Of a stretch of 6,521 nucleotides of DNA, positions 4,918-6,521 are shown in pieces. The stretch lies in assembly GCA_003661015.1 (NCBI GenBank), contig QMVI01000066.1, forward strand, positions 1-6,521, written 5' to 3'. The first letter of the stretch is position 1. Every line of letters starts with the position of its first letter. The translations under genes were made by a program, and so were the position numbers. The stretch is from Methanosarcinales archaeon. Lineage in GTDB: Archaea; Halobacteriota; Methanosarcinia; DSM-18856; Methermicoccaceae. The notes under the pieces were generated by a model. It did no database searches, had not been told where the DNA came from, and saw only the letters and a list, made by a program, of their open reading frames with translations.

Positions 4918-5286
4918 TCACCCCGTGTTGACGGTGTACTCTCCCCACTTCTCCCGTGCCTGATATTCGGTGACAGCTCTTGCGAGTGTCTCACCGTCCA
5001 GATTTATTATGATGGATTGTGGTTCGATTTTTATTGTTATGTTGCTGGACTCATCGTTTACGTTGGTTGGTTTTACAGGTAATTTTGCCGGGAGCCCAGT
5101 AAAGAATGTGAAGGCAGGATAATCAGAAGTATCTGGTATTTTTACGCCCGATAAAATCGGTTTTATTCTGTCCACTGTTTTCAGGATTTCCACGCTCTGG
5201 TTTATATCTGTATTATGGTTTGGTGTGTGTTCTATGTTGTATGCCATGAGGTACCACAGCTTCCTGATTCTGTCTATGTTAATCAC
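4918..5286 (-). CDS. 122-residue putative tail protein, unknown family
   Basis: Starts at GTG 5286, whose bases overlap the stop of the upstream gene (GTGA), with a GAGGAG tract just before it. The N-terminal part (RIRKLWYLMAYNIEHTP, QSVEILKTVDRIKPIL) is helical and looks like a small assembly domain. After a Pro/Gly-rich linker comes SNITIKIEPQSIIINLDGETLARAVTEYQ, a strand-strand-helix unit like those that end many tail tape-measure or baseplate proteins ('I-x-I...I-x-L-D-G-x-x-L-A-x-A'). The gene ends in a GTGA overlap with the next. Tight coupling to both neighbours indicates one functional unit. Family not recognised; virion role inferred from context. Confidence 0.55.
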   Translation of the reverse strand: MINIDRIRKLWYLMAYNIEHTPNHNTDINQSVEILKTVDRIKPILSGVKIPDTSDYPAFTFFTGLPAKLPVKPTNVNDESSNITIKIEPQSIIINLDGETLARAVTEYQAREKWGEYTVNTG

Positions 5287-6521
5287 CTCTCCTCAACCCC
5301 CCTTCGGATACGTGGGTCCACATGAGCTTGGTTGACGATGTCTTCGAAGCCGTCTCCCCCTATGAGAAGGGGAACCATCACGAAGTAGTCGATGTTCACA
5401 TCGTAGTCGGTGGTGGACTCCACTCTTATCACGATGGCATCCCCCACATCATTGTCATCAAATTGAACATCGAGATAGTGATATCCCAGCGTGGATGGGT
5501 TCACAGTGGATGAGGAGACTGTGGTGGAGTCGGTGATATTCTCAACCGAAATCACACACTCCGACCCGGTTTCACCGCTCAGCCTGAATATCGCCTTCCA
5601 TGTCCCCTTCTTCGAATTTGAAAGGGTTCCCCAGTCCCACTGCCAGTATTCCCCGTTGTTGCACAGGGAAATCCCTTGGGAATTCGAATAATCTGGATTG
5701 TCCGAGATGAAACCGGTAGCTGTCCCGCTGCAGTCTGTGGATTCAGCCTCCACAAACAAATCACCCACGTCGTAAGACGGGACGAAAGCACCGAAGTATG
5801 CGGAATGACTGATACCATTAGCTGAAAGCCATACATCCCCCGACTTGTAGAAATAGACATTTGCATTCTCAACCCTGTCAAGCACACTCACATAATCCTT
5901 TGTCGGGTCAAATGCCACCATCCACTCCATATTGCGGTTTCCCTCTCCATCGAACACAGCGTCTCCAAGCCATGCCGTATCATCAACCGAACGAACCCAG
6001 TATGCAAACCTGTGGCTGAAATACATTCTGTAAGCATATGATGAATACATCAGCGGTCTCCCTCTCCACATCTTCAGTGTGTATGTTTTATCGTTCAGGG
6101 TGTAGTTCGCCTCGACATAATCTGGTGTGAGGTCCAGAAGCTGAAGAGAGCCATACCCTGTTGAAGATGCCAGATATATGACATTCGCAGAATTCCACCC
6201 TCCCTCACAATAATAGTAAGGATATATGTACTTCCCGGCAACCTTGCATCTATACAGTCCGTTTTCAAGGACTGGATATTCAGAGCCAGAGAAGTTATGG
6301 GATGTGGAGTAAACTCTCGAAGAGCCGTCGTATGCCTTCACCTCTCCCACATTCACCTCCTCTCCATCGAGTTCGTAGGATGCTGTCCGGGACTTCACCA
6401 GCGTGATTGTGCCGTCTGATGTGGTTCTTGTGATGGTTGGTTCGGCTCCGATGTACTTCGCACCGACCGGCAGAGCGATATAACAGTAATCGGTCGAATA
6501 TCCCTCATCTGCAACCGGATA
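5283..6521 (-). CDS. large putative virion (tail tip/receptor-binding) protein with CBM-like domain, 5' end missing
   Basis: The frame stays open through base 6521, so the start lies outside the window; 412 residues are visible. The first 250 or so are Tyr/Ser/Asp-rich beta structure (for example YIYPYYYCEGGWNSANVIYL and KTYTLKMWRGRPLMY), as in tail-tip or fibre proteins. Residues about 256-384 resemble a family 6/35-type carbohydrate-binding module: FVEAEST at its start, CNNGEYWQWDWG, KGTWKAIFRLSG, a strand with VISVENITDSTTV, and the closing VRVES-type strand ending VNIDYFVMVPL, matching the usual 'E-A-E...Y-v-x-W...nlDyi-x-l' order. Such modules bind cell-surface sugars. A short tail (DGFEDIVNQAHVDPRIRRG) follows. 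Its gene is the first visible of the coupled minus-strand set. Virion role is inferred; a cell-surface adhesin is the main alternative. Confidence 0.6.
   Translation of the reverse strand, partial: YPVADEGYSTDYCYIALPVGAKYIGAEPTITRTTSDGTITLVKSRTASYELDGEEVNVGEVKAYDGSSRVYSTSHNFSGSEYPVLENGLYRCKVAGKYIYPYYYCEGGWNSANVIYLASSTGYGSLQLLDLTPDYVEANYTLNDKTYTLKMWRGRPLMYSSYAYRMYFSHRFAYWVRSVDDTAWLGDAVFDGEGNRNMEWMVAFDPTKDYVSVLDRVENANVYFYKSGDVWLSANGISHSAYFGAFVPSYDVGDLFVEAESTDCSGTATGFISDNPDYSNSQGISLCNNGEYWQWDWGTLSNSKKGTWKAIFRLSGETGSECVISVENITDSTTVSSSTVNPSTLGYHYLDVQFDDNDVGDAIVIRVESTTDYDVNIDYFVMVPLLIGGDGFEDIVNQAHVDPRIRRGVEER

Noticed and set aside
5322..5691. Plus-strand frames of 63 and 66 codons opposite the CBM-like region
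   Set aside because: Shadows of the long minus-strand gene, whose domain pattern is coherent.

Overview
The window looks archaeal, most likely a euryarchaeon of the methanogen/Archaeoglobi/Syntrophoarchaeum type. That is inferred from a DUF166-family protein, an archaeal-style RND (HAE3-type) exporter end, repeated use of GGTGAT/GAGGTG ribosome-binding sites and AT-rich TATA-like/poly-T intergenic signals. No rRNA, tRNA or other taxonomic marker is present, so the lineage call is provisional. The centre of the window is a virus-derived (HK97-fold, head-tail virus) structural region; whether it belongs to a provirus, a virus genome or a domesticated remnant cannot be decided from 6.5 kb.

Layout. 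Positions 1-324 (+) hold the 3' end of an RND-superfamily membrane transporter. From 362 to 3396 (+) there is a tightly packed capsid operon: prohead protease, capsid cement/decoration protein (DUF2190-like), encapsulin-like HK97-fold major capsid protein, head-tail adaptor, a two-helix small membrane protein, a 37-residue coiled-coil microprotein, an XhlA-like coiled-coil plus membrane-anchor protein, and a head-closure (stopper)-like protein. Positions 3397-3522 form the only sizeable regulatory gap, with a T-rich terminator-like tract, a TATA-like box, a 12-bp palindrome and two 15-bp direct repeats. A DUF166 gene (3523-4311, +) follows. It converges, with 22 bp between stops, on a minus-strand operon (6521 to 4334) of three translationally coupled genes: a large beta-rich virion/tail-tip-like protein with a carbohydrate-binding-module-like domain (5' end outside the window), a 122-residue protein and a 191-residue beta-rich protein.

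How it works together. The plus-strand operon contains most of what is needed to build and mature a capsid shell (protease, cement, shell) and to close it (adaptor, stopper), with small membrane proteins that may act in lysis. The minus-strand genes probably encode tail-tip or host-recognition parts. Two things do not fit a textbook head-tail genome. The protease directly follows a transporter gene where portal and terminase would usually lie, and a cellular-type DUF166 gene sits between the head and putative tail modules, which point towards each other. No stretch over 300 bases lacks a gene.
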